Assembly: GCA_003456855.1 (NCBI GenBank)
Contig: DMOO01000025.1
Span: 1-17,386 of the forward strand
Direction: 5' to 3'
DNA from: Sphaerochaeta sp.
GTDB taxonomy: Bacteria; Spirochaetota; Spirochaetia; Sphaerochaetales; Sphaerochaetaceae
DNA length: 17,386 nt
The notes under the pieces were generated by a model. That model made no database searches. It worked only from the letters and a program-made list of their open reading frames with translations, and was not told where the DNA came from. Below are positions 1 through 6,044 of the stretch, one piece after another (positions within the stretch are counted from its first letter, which is position 1; every line of letters begins with the position of its first letter). The translations under genes were made by a program, and so were the position numbers.

Positions 1-1850
1 GCCTTCTTGATGAAGGACCAGCCTCTCTCCCATGTCAGGCGGAGGACGCCACCGACTGTCGGGATGTGGTAGGCAGGAAGCTCCATGACGAATGGGGCAG
101 GGTCGCCTGAGAAAGGCTTTGTCTTCTTCAGGATGATACCTGAGATGATGATTGCCGCCATTCCAACGAAGTAGGCTGAAGTCGAGACAATTGCTGATCC
201 GCCGAAGATTGCACCGGCGACCATTGCGATGAACGGAAGCTTTGCACCACATGGGATGAAGGTTGTCGTCATGATCGTCATTCTTCTGTCACGCTCGTTC
301 TCGATTGTTCTGGAAGCCATGATTCCCGGGATTCCACAACCTGTTCCGATGAGGATTGGGATGAAGGACTTTCCGGATAGACCGAACTTGCGGAAGATTC
401 TGTCAAGGACGAATGCGATTCTTGCCATGTAGCCGCAGCCTTCGAGGATTGCCAGCATCAGGAACAGGACAAGCATCTGTGGGACGAAGCCGAGGACTGC
501 ACCGACACCTGCGACGATACCGTCGAGGATCAGGCCTTCGAGCCATGGGGCCACGTTCATTGCAGCAAGGAGGTTGCCGACCAGAACAGGGACACCTGGT
601 ACCCAGACGCCGTAGTTGGCTGGATCAGGCTCTTCGCCTTCCATGCTCTCGTAGACCTCGATAGCTGTGGTGAGGTCTTCATAGGTATAGGTTACATCCT
701 CTGGGGCGAGGGTCTCTTCATCAACGACTGTGTAATCTGCTGTTGAGCCGGACTTGACTGCCTTGGCTGCTGAGATGACTGCTGCAGGCTCTGCATCCTC
801 TTCGATTCCGACGAATGCATCGAGGACGTTCGTTGCCTCGCCGTAGGCATCTGCATCTTCGCCATATGCGCCGCTTCCGATTCCGAAGAGGTGCCAACCA
901 TCGCCGAACAGGCCATCGTTTGCCCAGTCTGTTGCCCAGGAACCTACTGTGACCATTGCGATGTAGTAGACCAGGAACATGACTGCCGCGAAGATCGGGA
1001 GTCCGAGCCATCGGTTTGTCACGACTCTATCGATCTTATCGGAGGTTGAGAGCTTTCCGGTGCTCTTCTTCTTGTAGCAGGTCTTGATGATCTGAGCGAT
1101 GTAGACGTATCTCTCGTTTGTGATGATTGCCTCTGAATCGTCATCAAGTTCCTGCTCTGCTGCTGCGATGTCCTTCTCGACATGTGCAAGTGTTGAAGCG
1201 TCGATCTTGAGTTGCTCAAGGACCTTCTTGTCTCTCTCGAAGACCTTGATTGCATACCATCTCTGCATATCCTCAGGAAGGTTGTGGACAACGGCTTCCT
1301 CGATGTGTGCAAGGGCATGCTCTACTGGACCTGAGAAGGTGTGTGCAGGGACCTTCTTTCCGCCCTTGGCTGCATCGATTGCTGCCTGGGCTGCTGCATC
1401 GACTCCGGTTCCCTTGAGGGCTGAGACCTCGACGATAGGGCATCCAAGCTCTCTTGAGAGCTCCTGGAGGTTGATCTTGTCTCCGGCCTTCTTGACCAGG
1501 TCGATCATGTTGATGGCCATGACCACTGGGATTCCGAGCTCGACAAGCTGGGTTGTCAGGTAGAGGTTTCTCTCAAGGTTGGTTCCGTCAACGATGTTGA
1601 GGATTGCATCCGGTCTCTCACCTACGAGGTAGTTTCTTGCAACGACCTCTTCAAGTGTGTAAGGGGAGAGGGAATAGATTCCAGGAAGGTCTGTGATGAT
1701 GACGTCATCGTGCTTCTTCAGCTTTCCTTCCTTCTTCTCGACTGTGACTCCAGGCCAGTTTCCAACGAACTGGTTTGAGCCTGTGAGGGCATTGAACAGG
1801 GTTGTCTTTCCACTGTTTGGGTTGCCCGCAAGAGCGATTCTAATACTCAT
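1..1850 (-). CDS. feoB: Ferrous iron transport protein B (FeoB), C-terminus cut off by the window edge
   Basis: FeoB is the inner-membrane ferrous-iron permease, with a cytoplasmic G-protein domain at its N-terminus. About 616 residues are visible and the frame is still open at base 1. Seen directly: P-loop GNPNSGKTT at residues 9-17, G3 motif DLPG at 54-57, G4 motif NMID at 114-117 and G5-like SAL at 143-145. A helical linker follows, and the membrane part starts near residue 280. The Gate-like stretch GTGCGIPG and the FIPCGAKLP motif in the later membrane segments are typical of the family. Between the first membrane segment and the next conserved block (about residues 310-412) lies an acidic, Ala/Glu/Asp-rich insertion that is probably periplasmic. 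The start is ATG at 1850, with AGGAG 7 bases upstream. It is the third gene of a feoA-feoA-feoB operon, 21 bp after the nearer feoA. Confidence 0.96.
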   Translation of the reverse strand, partial: MSIRIALAGNPNSGKTTLFNALTGSNQFVGNWPGVTVEKKEGKLKKHDDVIITDLPGIYSLSPYTLEEVVARNYLVGERPDAILNIVDGTNLERNLYLTTQLVELGIPVVMAINMIDLVKKAGDKINLQELSRELGCPIVEVSALKGTGVDAAAQAAIDAAKGGKKVPAHTFSGPVEHALAHIEEAVVHNLPEDMQRWYAIKVFERDKKVLEQLKIDASTLAHVEKDIAAAEQELDDDSEAIITNERYVYIAQIIKTCYKKKSTGKLSTSDKIDRVVTNRWLGLPIFAAVMFLVYYIAMVTVGSWATDWANDGLFGDGWHLFGIGSGAYGEDADAYGEATNVLDAFVGIEEDAEPAAVISAAKAVKSGSTADYTVVDEETLAPEDVTYTYEDLTTAIEVYESMEGEEPDPANYGVWVPGVPVLVGNLLAAMNVAPWLEGLILDGIVAGVGAVLGFVPQMLVLFLMLAILEGCGYMARIAFVLDRIFRKFGLSGKSFIPILIGTGCGIPGIMASRTIENERDRRMTIMTTTFIPCGAKLPFIAMVAGAIFGGSAIVSTSAYFVGMAAIIISGIILKKTKPFSGDPAPFVMELPAYHIPTVGGVLRLTWERGWSFIKK

Positions 1851-1871
1851 TCTAATACTCCTATTAGTTAC

Positions 1872-2093
1872 TTATTCAACATCGATGTTCTTGGCATCCT
1901 CTTTCCTGATGGAAAGTTCATAGCCGCGTACTGTGATCTCGACAGGATCTCCGAGTGGAGCAACCTTTCTGACATAGATCTGAACACCACGGGTGATTCC
2001 CATGTCCATGATTCTGCGCTTGACAGCGCCTTCTCCGTTGATCTTCGTGACTTTCACGGTCTCGCCGATCTTGGCATCTTTCAGTGTTTTCAT
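1872..2093 (-). CDS. feoA: FeoA family protein (second feoA of the operon)
   Basis: This is a 73-residue SH3-like FeoA domain protein, thought in the family to bind or modulate FeoB at the cytoplasmic face. The pattern is typical: an N-terminal strand (TLKDAKIGETVKVTKI), then KRRIMDMGITRGVQI, where 'MGI..G' is the hallmark, then PLGDPVEITVRGYELSIRKEDA. ATG is preceded by AGGAG with 6 bases between. It lies between another feoA-like gene (19 bp upstream) and feoB (21 bp downstream), so all three are almost certainly one transcript. Its sequence is clearly different from its neighbour, so this is not a recent duplication. Confidence 0.93.
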   Translation of the reverse strand: MKTLKDAKIGETVKVTKINGEGAVKRRIMDMGITRGVQIYVRKVAPLGDPVEITVRGYELSIRKEDAKNIDVE

Positions 2094-2112
2094 CTTTATC
2101 TCCTAATTAAAA

Positions 2113-2325
2113 TTAGATCATGATTTTCATTGCCATTTCCTGGCTGATTGCGACTCTGGCTTCCTTGACATTCACAATGATGTTTCCGCCGAGCTTGTTG
2201 ACAACACGGACGTTTCCACCGACCACGAAGCCAAGGTTCTCGAGATGCTTCTTGACCTCTGGCTTTCCACCGACCTTCTTGATGATGTTGTCCTCTTCGA
2301 TTTCTGCTAATGACAAAGGTATCAC
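2113..2325 (-). CDS. feoA: FeoA family protein (first gene of the feo operon)
   Basis: This is a 70-residue FeoA-like protein. The family pattern is present: an N-terminal strand, then VKKHLENLGFVVGGNVRVV (the 'LGF..G' turn), then GGNIIVNVKEARVAISQEMA. It lacks the basic KRR seen in the second copy, so the two FeoA proteins probably have separate roles. The start is GTG at 2325 (not ATG), chosen because AGGAAG lies 8 bases upstream and no in-frame ATG is nearby. The predicted transcript starts near 2400, leaving a leader of about 75 bases that carries two palindromic sites. A double feoA ahead of feoB is common in anaerobes. Confidence 0.88.
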   Translation of the reverse strand: MIPLSLAEIEEDNIIKKVGGKPEVKKHLENLGFVVGGNVRVVNKLGGNIIVNVKEARVAISQEMAMKIMI

Positions 2326-2356
2326 TGCTAAAGCTTCCTATGATTCTATATTAAGG

Positions 2357-2370
2357 TTAGAGATGCCTAA
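2357..2370. promoter_or_regulatory. Palindromic operator-like site A in the feo leader
   Basis: TTAGA-GATG-CCTAA: five-base arms with one mismatch around a 4-base centre. It matches the pattern of the neighbouring sites B and C and of the site before the HMA gene. Its centre is 20 bp (about two helical turns) from site B. The TTAG...CTAA shape recalls DtxR/IdeR-type metal regulator boxes, but the regulator is not in this window. Confidence 0.5.
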
Positions 2371-2375
2371 ATGAA

Positions 2376-2391
2376 GTTAGAACAGTCTAAC
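2376..2391. promoter_or_regulatory. Palindromic operator-like site B, just downstream of the feo start point
   Basis: GTTAGA-ACAG-TCTAAC: perfect six-base arms around 4 bases, at about +10 to +25 of the predicted feo transcript. It is the best-formed of the three feo sites and shares its arms with the site in front of the HMA gene. Confidence 0.6.
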
Positions 2392-2406
2392 CCTATAATC
2401 GCTAGT

Positions 2407-2435
2407 ATTATAGTTAGAGGGCATTAACAGGTCAA
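2407..2435 (-). promoter_or_regulatory. Predicted sigma-70 promoter of feoA-feoA-feoB
   Basis: Reading the minus strand, TTGACC (2435-2430) is followed after exactly 17 bases by a perfect TATAAT (2412-2407). The start point would be near 2400. One palindromic site fills the -35/-10 spacer and two more follow in the leader, an arrangement expected for repression. Confidence 0.75.
2413..2428. promoter_or_regulatory. Palindromic operator-like site C, inside the feo promoter spacer
   Basis: GTTAGA-GGGC-ATTAAC: an imperfect version (4 of 6 arm pairs) of the same box, lying exactly between the -35 and -10 elements of the feo promoter. On its own it would be weak. Its position and its company make it believable. 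Confidence 0.4.
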
Positions 2436-2465
2436 GAAGAATCGGTTAAATATCTTGAACTTTAT

Positions 2466-2828
2466 TTAGTAAATAGAGATGACTTTATATCCAAGGTTCT
2501 CGACTGCGATGGAGAGGGCAGTGTCGGAGACTTCCTTTGAGAGCTGGACCTTGGCTTCACCGGTCTTGTAGTCCACCTGGGCACTTGCTCCGTCGATTCT
2601 GTTGATTGCGCGTTTCACGGAATCTGAGCAGTGGTTGCAGTACATGCCTTCTATTTTTATCGTCTTTGTCCCAAGAACCGGATCGGAGAGTTCCTTGTCA
2701 GGCACTGAGGTGTCCACGTTTGATGGACCACCGGAACAGCAGCCTCCTTCACCTTTCATATGCTTCTTGCTTGCGAAGAATGCCACAATTGCGATAACTA
2801 CGAGAACTGCTACAACAAGCCATGTCAT
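2466..2828 (-). CDS. Membrane-anchored heavy-metal-associated (HMA) domain protein with FeoB-associated-like N-terminus
   Basis: This is a 120-residue protein. Residues 1-20 form one hydrophobic membrane segment, followed by a basic/glycine stretch with a vicinal cysteine pair (KGEGGCCSGG). That layout resembles the small 'FeoB-associated Cys-rich membrane protein' family. After a short linker, residues about 54-120 form an HMA fold (ferredoxin-like beta-alpha-beta) with the metal-binding motif GMYCNHC, close to the canonical GMxCxxC. The likely role is a membrane-tethered metal-binding or metallochaperone protein. Which metal is unclear: HMA domains usually bind Cu(I) or other soft or divalent metals, while the neighbours import Fe(II). 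ATG at 2828 has GGAGG 7 bases upstream. It lies upstream of, and co-oriented with, feoA-feoA-feoB but has its own palindromic control site. Confidence 0.85.
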   Translation of the reverse strand: MTWLVVAVLVVIAIVAFFASKKHMKGEGGCCSGGPSNVDTSVPDKELSDPVLGTKTIKIEGMYCNHCSDSVKRAINRIDGASAQVDYKTGEAKVQLSKEVSDTALSIAVENLGYKVISIY

Positions 2829-2841
2829 GGGAATGCCTCCG

Positions 2842-2857
2842 GTTAGATATATCTAAT
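2842..2857. promoter_or_regulatory. Palindromic operator-like site D before the HMA gene
   Basis: GTTAGA-TATA-TCTAAT contains a perfect 14-base palindrome, TTAGATATATCTAA. It sits 14 bases before the HMA start codon and overlaps the only plausible -10 (TATATT on the minus strand, 2860-2855), for which no good -35 is visible. It shares arms and 4-base spacing with sites A-C of the feo promoter. Confidence 0.6.
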
Positions 2858-2905
2858 ATAGAGCATTGTCCCGATTTCGAAAAGAGGATAGTTGGTTTTT
2901 GAGTC

Positions 2906-4354
2906 TCAGCCTACAATCTCGTCTCTGAGCTGCTTTATCCTATTTATTATAGAGTCGATGTCAGCGTGGGAGACGTTAGGGTTGAGGAGAGTGAACTTCA
3001 GCATGACCTTGCCGTCCTTGACCGTCTGGCCTATGACCGTACCTTCTGAGAGAAGTCTCTTCCTGATTGTCTTGTTGACCTCGTCTCCGTCCTTGACCGC
3101 AAAGACCATCGAGCTGATCTCCGGCTTGAGAGGGCAGATGAACAGCGGATCCGATGAGAGCTGCTCATAGAAGTACATGGCGTTGCCCACGGCGTTGTCC
3201 ATGATTGTGGCAAATCCCTGCTTGCCGCGTGTCTGGAAGGCCATGAAGACCTTAAGGGCATCGAAGCGCCTTGTCGTCTGCATGCTCTTGCCGACCAGGT
3301 TGATGTAGCCTTCCTCCTCGTCCTCCTCACGGTTCAGGTAGTCTGCGTGGAGCTCGAAGCACTCCTGGAGCTTGCCGTTCTTGAAGAGGATGACGGAGCA
3401 GGAGATCGGAAGCAGGAACATCTTGTGGAAGTCCACCGTTATGCTGTCGCAGAGGCTGAGGTTGCCGATTCTGGAGCGATACCTGTCACTCATGATCAGG
3501 CCGCTTCCGTAGGCTGCGTCTGCGTGGAGATGCATGCCGTAGCGGTCGCAGATTTCGCGCATCTTCGCGACATCGTCTATCGAGCCGTAGTCTGTGGTTC
3601 CGATTGTTGCCACTGCACAGAAGGGTAGAAGCCCCTTTGCGATGTCTGCCTTGACCATCTGCTCGAACTTGTCGATGTCAACCTTGCAGAGGTCATCGAT
3701 AGGTAGCTTTCTCACTGAGTCATAGCCAAGTCCCATGATGTGGCAGGTCTTGTCCATCGAGAAGTGGGAGACCTCAGAGGTATAGAGCCTGAGCTTGCTG
3801 TACTGTGGCGGAAGACCCTTCTTCTTGACGTCCCAGCCAAGCTTGGTGTTGCAGTACCAGTCACGGGCTGCGATTATTCCACCCATGTTGGACTGGCTTC
3901 CTCCGGATGTGAAGGTTCCGTCGGAGCCTTCGCCGTAGCCGAAGAGCTTCACAAGGCCATGGATCATGGCTTCCTCGACCTCTGTGGCGGCAGGTCCCTG
4001 GTCCCAGCTGTCCATGCTGTCATTGAAGGTGCCTATTATGAGCTCGGAGGCTATTGTCTCTGAAAGTGCCGGGGCATGGAGATGCGGCATGTACATGGTT
4101 GACCAGGTTCTGAGCAGGTGAGGCATTATCTCCTTCTGCACTGTATCAAGGGTCTTGTTAAAACCGATGCCCTCATCCGGGAGGAATCCCAAAGAATCTA
4201 TGCCTTCTCTAAGCTTATAGACATCTTTTCCTGAGTATGCGCTCTTGTCATCATATGATTTCAGGATTGCTTCCGTCGTCTCCGCAATCATGTTGCGGAA
4301 CGTATCCTTTACCGAACTTTCATCAGAGAGGATGAAGGGAACCTTTTCTGCCAT
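2906..4354 (-). CDS. Group II pyridoxal-phosphate-dependent amino acid decarboxylase (diaminobutyrate/glutamate decarboxylase-like)
   Basis: This is a 482-residue PLP enzyme of the group II decarboxylase family (glutamate, aromatic-amino-acid and 2,4-diaminobutyrate decarboxylases). Visible motifs: phosphate-binding FTSGGSQSN at 148-156, cofactor-stacking His196 in SEVSHFS, HADAAYG at 277-283 (Asp279 pairs with the pyridine N), and the Schiff-base lysine Lys311 in VDFHKMF. The stretch after the lysine (HADYLN, then QTTRRFDALK) is more like L-2,4-diaminobutyrate decarboxylases than glutamate decarboxylases, but the substrate cannot be read from sequence. No diaminobutyrate aminotransferase or siderophore genes are nearby. 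ATG at 4354 has AGGAG 6 bases upstream. The gene is divergent from a sodium:amino-acid symporter, which may supply the substrate. It lies 77 bp upstream of the HMA gene on the same strand, with no obvious terminator between. Confidence 0.88.
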   Translation of the reverse strand: MAEKVPFILSDESSVKDTFRNMIAETTEAILKSYDDKSAYSGKDVYKLREGIDSLGFLPDEGIGFNKTLDTVQKEIMPHLLRTWSTMYMPHLHAPALSETIASELIIGTFNDSMDSWDQGPAATEVEEAMIHGLVKLFGYGEGSDGTFTSGGSQSNMGGIIAARDWYCNTKLGWDVKKKGLPPQYSKLRLYTSEVSHFSMDKTCHIMGLGYDSVRKLPIDDLCKVDIDKFEQMVKADIAKGLLPFCAVATIGTTDYGSIDDVAKMREICDRYGMHLHADAAYGSGLIMSDRYRSRIGNLSLCDSITVDFHKMFLLPISCSVILFKNGKLQECFELHADYLNREEDEEEGYINLVGKSMQTTRRFDALKVFMAFQTRGKQGFATIMDNAVGNAMYFYEQLSSDPLFICPLKPEISSMVFAVKDGDEVNKTIRKRLLSEGTVIGQTVKDGKVMLKFTLLNPNVSHADIDSIINRIKQLRDEIVG

Positions 4355-4393
4355 GCTTCACTCCTAAGGATATTTAGTTGTTGTGTGAATACG

Positions 4394-4402
4394 ATGATAA
4401 CA
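4394..4402 (-). promoter_or_regulatory. Possible extended -10 promoter of the PLP decarboxylase
   Basis: On the minus strand TGTTATCAT (TG-N-TATAAT-like) lies 39-47 bases before the decarboxylase start codon. No convincing -35 is present. The region where it would be is occupied by the imperfect palindrome at 4403-4424. Confidence 0.4.
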
Positions 4403-4424
4403 GGTATTTCCCCTGGGGACTACC
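4403..4424. promoter_or_regulatory. Imperfect 22-base palindrome in the decarboxylase promoter
   Basis: It has GGTA at one end, TACC at the other and CCC/GGG at the middle. Eight of eleven positions pair. It lies immediately upstream of the predicted extended -10, where an activator or repressor would bind. Confidence 0.35.
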
Positions 4425-4482
4425 TTAAATTTCAGTAATTTCCATAAAATGGGTTTTTATGTGAAAATCAGACAAAAAAGGT

Positions 4483-4511
4483 TTGACCCTTACCCATTAT
4501 GCCTTTATAGT
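4483..4511 (+). promoter_or_regulatory. Predicted sigma-70 promoter of the AGCS symporter gene
   Basis: TTGACC (4483-4488), 17-base spacer, TATAGT (4506-4511). The predicted start is near 4518, giving a leader of about 63 bases. This placement means the frame open from 4449 cannot be the true start of the symporter. Confidence 0.7.
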
Positions 4512-4523
4512 GTCCTTACACTA
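4508..4523. promoter_or_regulatory. Operator-like palindrome over the AGCS promoter -10 and start point
   Basis: TAGTGT-CCTT-ACACTA: perfect six-base arms and a 4-base centre, overlapping the -10 box and predicted start point, the classic place for a repressor. The regulator is unknown. Confidence 0.5.
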
Positions 4524-4580
4524 AAAAAACTTGTACAGTTCACCTTTGATTTTTTTTGGCATAGGGAGGAATTGGGGGTA

Positions 4581-5945
4581 ATGGACATCATTGTTGCTAT
4601 CAATGATTTTGTTAATGGGATTGTATGGGGAGTGCCGATCCTGGTGCTCATTTTCGCAACTGGACTTTTCTTCACCATCAGACTCGGGTTCTTCCAGTTC
4701 AGACACTTCGGATTCCTTTTCAAGGACACAATCGTAAAGGCCTTCAAGAAGAAGGATGAGGAGAAACCTGCAAAGGGTGATCTCACCTCATTCCAGGCTG
4801 CCATGACCAGTGTCTCTGCAATCGTCGGATCCGGAAACATCGCAGGTGTTGCAACCGCCATCGTCATCGGTGGTCCTGGTGCCCTGTTCTGGATGATAAT
4901 CGCAGCCATCTTCGGAATGGCCTCGAAGTTCGCCGAGATCACACTTGGAATCAAGTACAGAAAGTTCAACGAGGACGGAACCGTCAAGGGCGGAGCCATG
5001 TACTACCTGGCCGATGGACTTCACCAGAAGTGGCTTGGAATCATCTTCTCGATTCTGGTCATTCCGTTTGCATTCGTCATAAGCGGAATCGTGGACACCA
5101 ACACGATTGCAACGACACTCTTCGACGAGTTCAATATCCCTACAATCGCAACAGGCATCACACTTGCTGTGATCACAGGTGTAATCGTCTTCGGTGGCGT
5201 CAAGAGAGTCGGTTATGTCTGCGCAGTCATCGCCCCGTTCATGGGTGGTGCCTACCTGATCGCCGGTCTGTTCATCATCATCCTGAACATCACACAGGTT
5301 CCTGCAGCTGTCTGGACAATCCTGAAGGCTGCCTTCAACCCATCCGCAGCAACTGGTGGAATTGTCGGTTCGATCCTGGTGACCATGAAGATGGGTGTTG
5401 CAAGAGGCGTGTACTCCAACGAGGCCGGCCTTGGAACCGCAGCCATGGTCCATTCACCTGCAAAGGTCGACTCACCGTCAGAGCAGGGAGTCTGGGGACC
5501 TATCGAGGTCTTCCTTGATACAATTGTTGTCTGTACCATCACAGCACTGGCAATCGTCATGTCCGGTCTCTGGACAACGGGGCTGGAGGGAGCAACGCTC
5601 ACAGTCAACGCCTTCAAGGCGATGCTTCCTGGAAACATCGGCTACTGGATTGCAATCGGATCTGTCATCCTGTTCGGTTTCTCCTGTCTGATCAGCTACT
5701 ACGACTACGCCGCACAGGCAGCCGAGTACCTCTTCGGAGAGAAGAGCAAGTACGTTGTAAGAGCCTTCTGGGTTGTGGCCATCTTCGTTGGAAGCCAGAC
5801 CACACTGGGCTTTGTCTGGGACCTTGCAGACACCTTCAACGGTCTGATGATCATCCCGAACCTTATTGGTCTGCTGATCCTGAGCAACGAGGTTGTGAAG
5901 GAGAAGAAGAACTACTTCGAGGCAAACGGAGTCGACAAGGATTGA
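4581..5945 (+). CDS. Sodium:alanine/glycine symporter, AGCS family
   Basis: This is a 454-residue inner-membrane carrier of the alanine or glycine:cation symporter family, importing small neutral amino acids with Na+. Family signatures: GSGNIAGVATAI at 83-94, GGPGALFWM leading to GMASKFAE at 97-119, GGAMYYL near 137-143 (usually GGPMYY, so Pro to Ala here), and ARGVYSNEAGLG at 274-285. The protein has about ten hydrophobic segments. The frame stays open from 4449, but ATG at 4581 is preferred. It follows AGGGAGGA, it begins the family-typical MDIIVAINDFVNGIVWG, and the predicted promoter lies inside the longer frame. It is divergent from a PLP decarboxylase, suggesting uptake of the amino acid that enzyme consumes. 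A terminator follows directly. Confidence 0.93.
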   Translation: MDIIVAINDFVNGIVWGVPILVLIFATGLFFTIRLGFFQFRHFGFLFKDTIVKAFKKKDEEKPAKGDLTSFQAAMTSVSAIVGSGNIAGVATAIVIGGPGALFWMIIAAIFGMASKFAEITLGIKYRKFNEDGTVKGGAMYYLADGLHQKWLGIIFSILVIPFAFVISGIVDTNTIATTLFDEFNIPTIATGITLAVITGVIVFGGVKRVGYVCAVIAPFMGGAYLIAGLFIIILNITQVPAAVWTILKAAFNPSAATGGIVGSILVTMKMGVARGVYSNEAGLGTAAMVHSPAKVDSPSEQGVWGPIEVFLDTIVVCTITALAIVMSGLWTTGLEGATLTVNAFKAMLPGNIGYWIAIGSVILFGFSCLISYYDYAAQAAEYLFGEKSKYVVRAFWVVAIFVGSQTTLGFVWDLADTFNGLMIIPNLIGLLILSNEVVKEKKNYFEANGVDKD

Positions 5946-5963
5946 ATCGCTGCAAAGCAATCA

Positions 5964-5994
5964 TGGGGCCTTCGCGAAAAGCGAGGGCCATTTT
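5964..5994 (+). terminator. Rho-independent terminator after the AGCS symporter
   Basis: CCTTCGC pairs with GCGAGGG (one G-U) around a GAAAA loop, extended outward by TGG/CCA with a two-base bulge, then TTTT. It lies 18 bases after the symporter stop codon. Confidence 0.75.
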
Positions 5995-5995
5995 G

Positions 5996-6025
5996 TTGAC
6001 CAAGGGTAGGGCCAACAGGTAGATT
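5996..6025 (+). promoter_or_regulatory. Possible promoter of the aldo/keto reductase gene
   Basis: TTGACC (5996-6001), 18 bases, TAGATT (6020-6025, 4 of 6 matches). It begins just after the preceding terminator. A small palindrome GTAGA-TTTG-TCTAC (6019-6032) overlaps the -10. It has the same 4-base centre and AGA/TCT core as the metal-block palindromes, but one arm base differs on each side. Confidence 0.4.
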
Positions 6026-6044
6026 TGTCTACAGGGGGAGACCA

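Noticed and set aside
2393..2413. CTATAAT-N7-ATTATAG inverted repeat, giving a TATAAT box on both strands
   Set aside because: The plus-strand box has no -35 and would drive antisense into the HMA gene; the minus-strand box is the real feo -10. The symmetry is probably due to AT-rich sequence and box overlap.
4449..4580. N-terminal 44-residue extension of the AGCS frame
   Set aside because: The family begins at ATG 4581, a ribosome-binding site lies just before it, and the predicted promoter is inside the extension.
4788..5453. Long reverse-strand frames (such as 221 codons at 4788-5453) opposite the AGCS gene
   Set aside because: Shadow of the real gene's codon bias; no ribosome-binding site, promoter or family resemblance.
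6019..6032. GTAGA-TTTG-TCTAC before the aldo/keto reductase as a fifth metal-type box
   Set aside because: One arm base differs on each side from the feo/HMA palindromes and the gene has no metal link. Mentioned under the promoter only.
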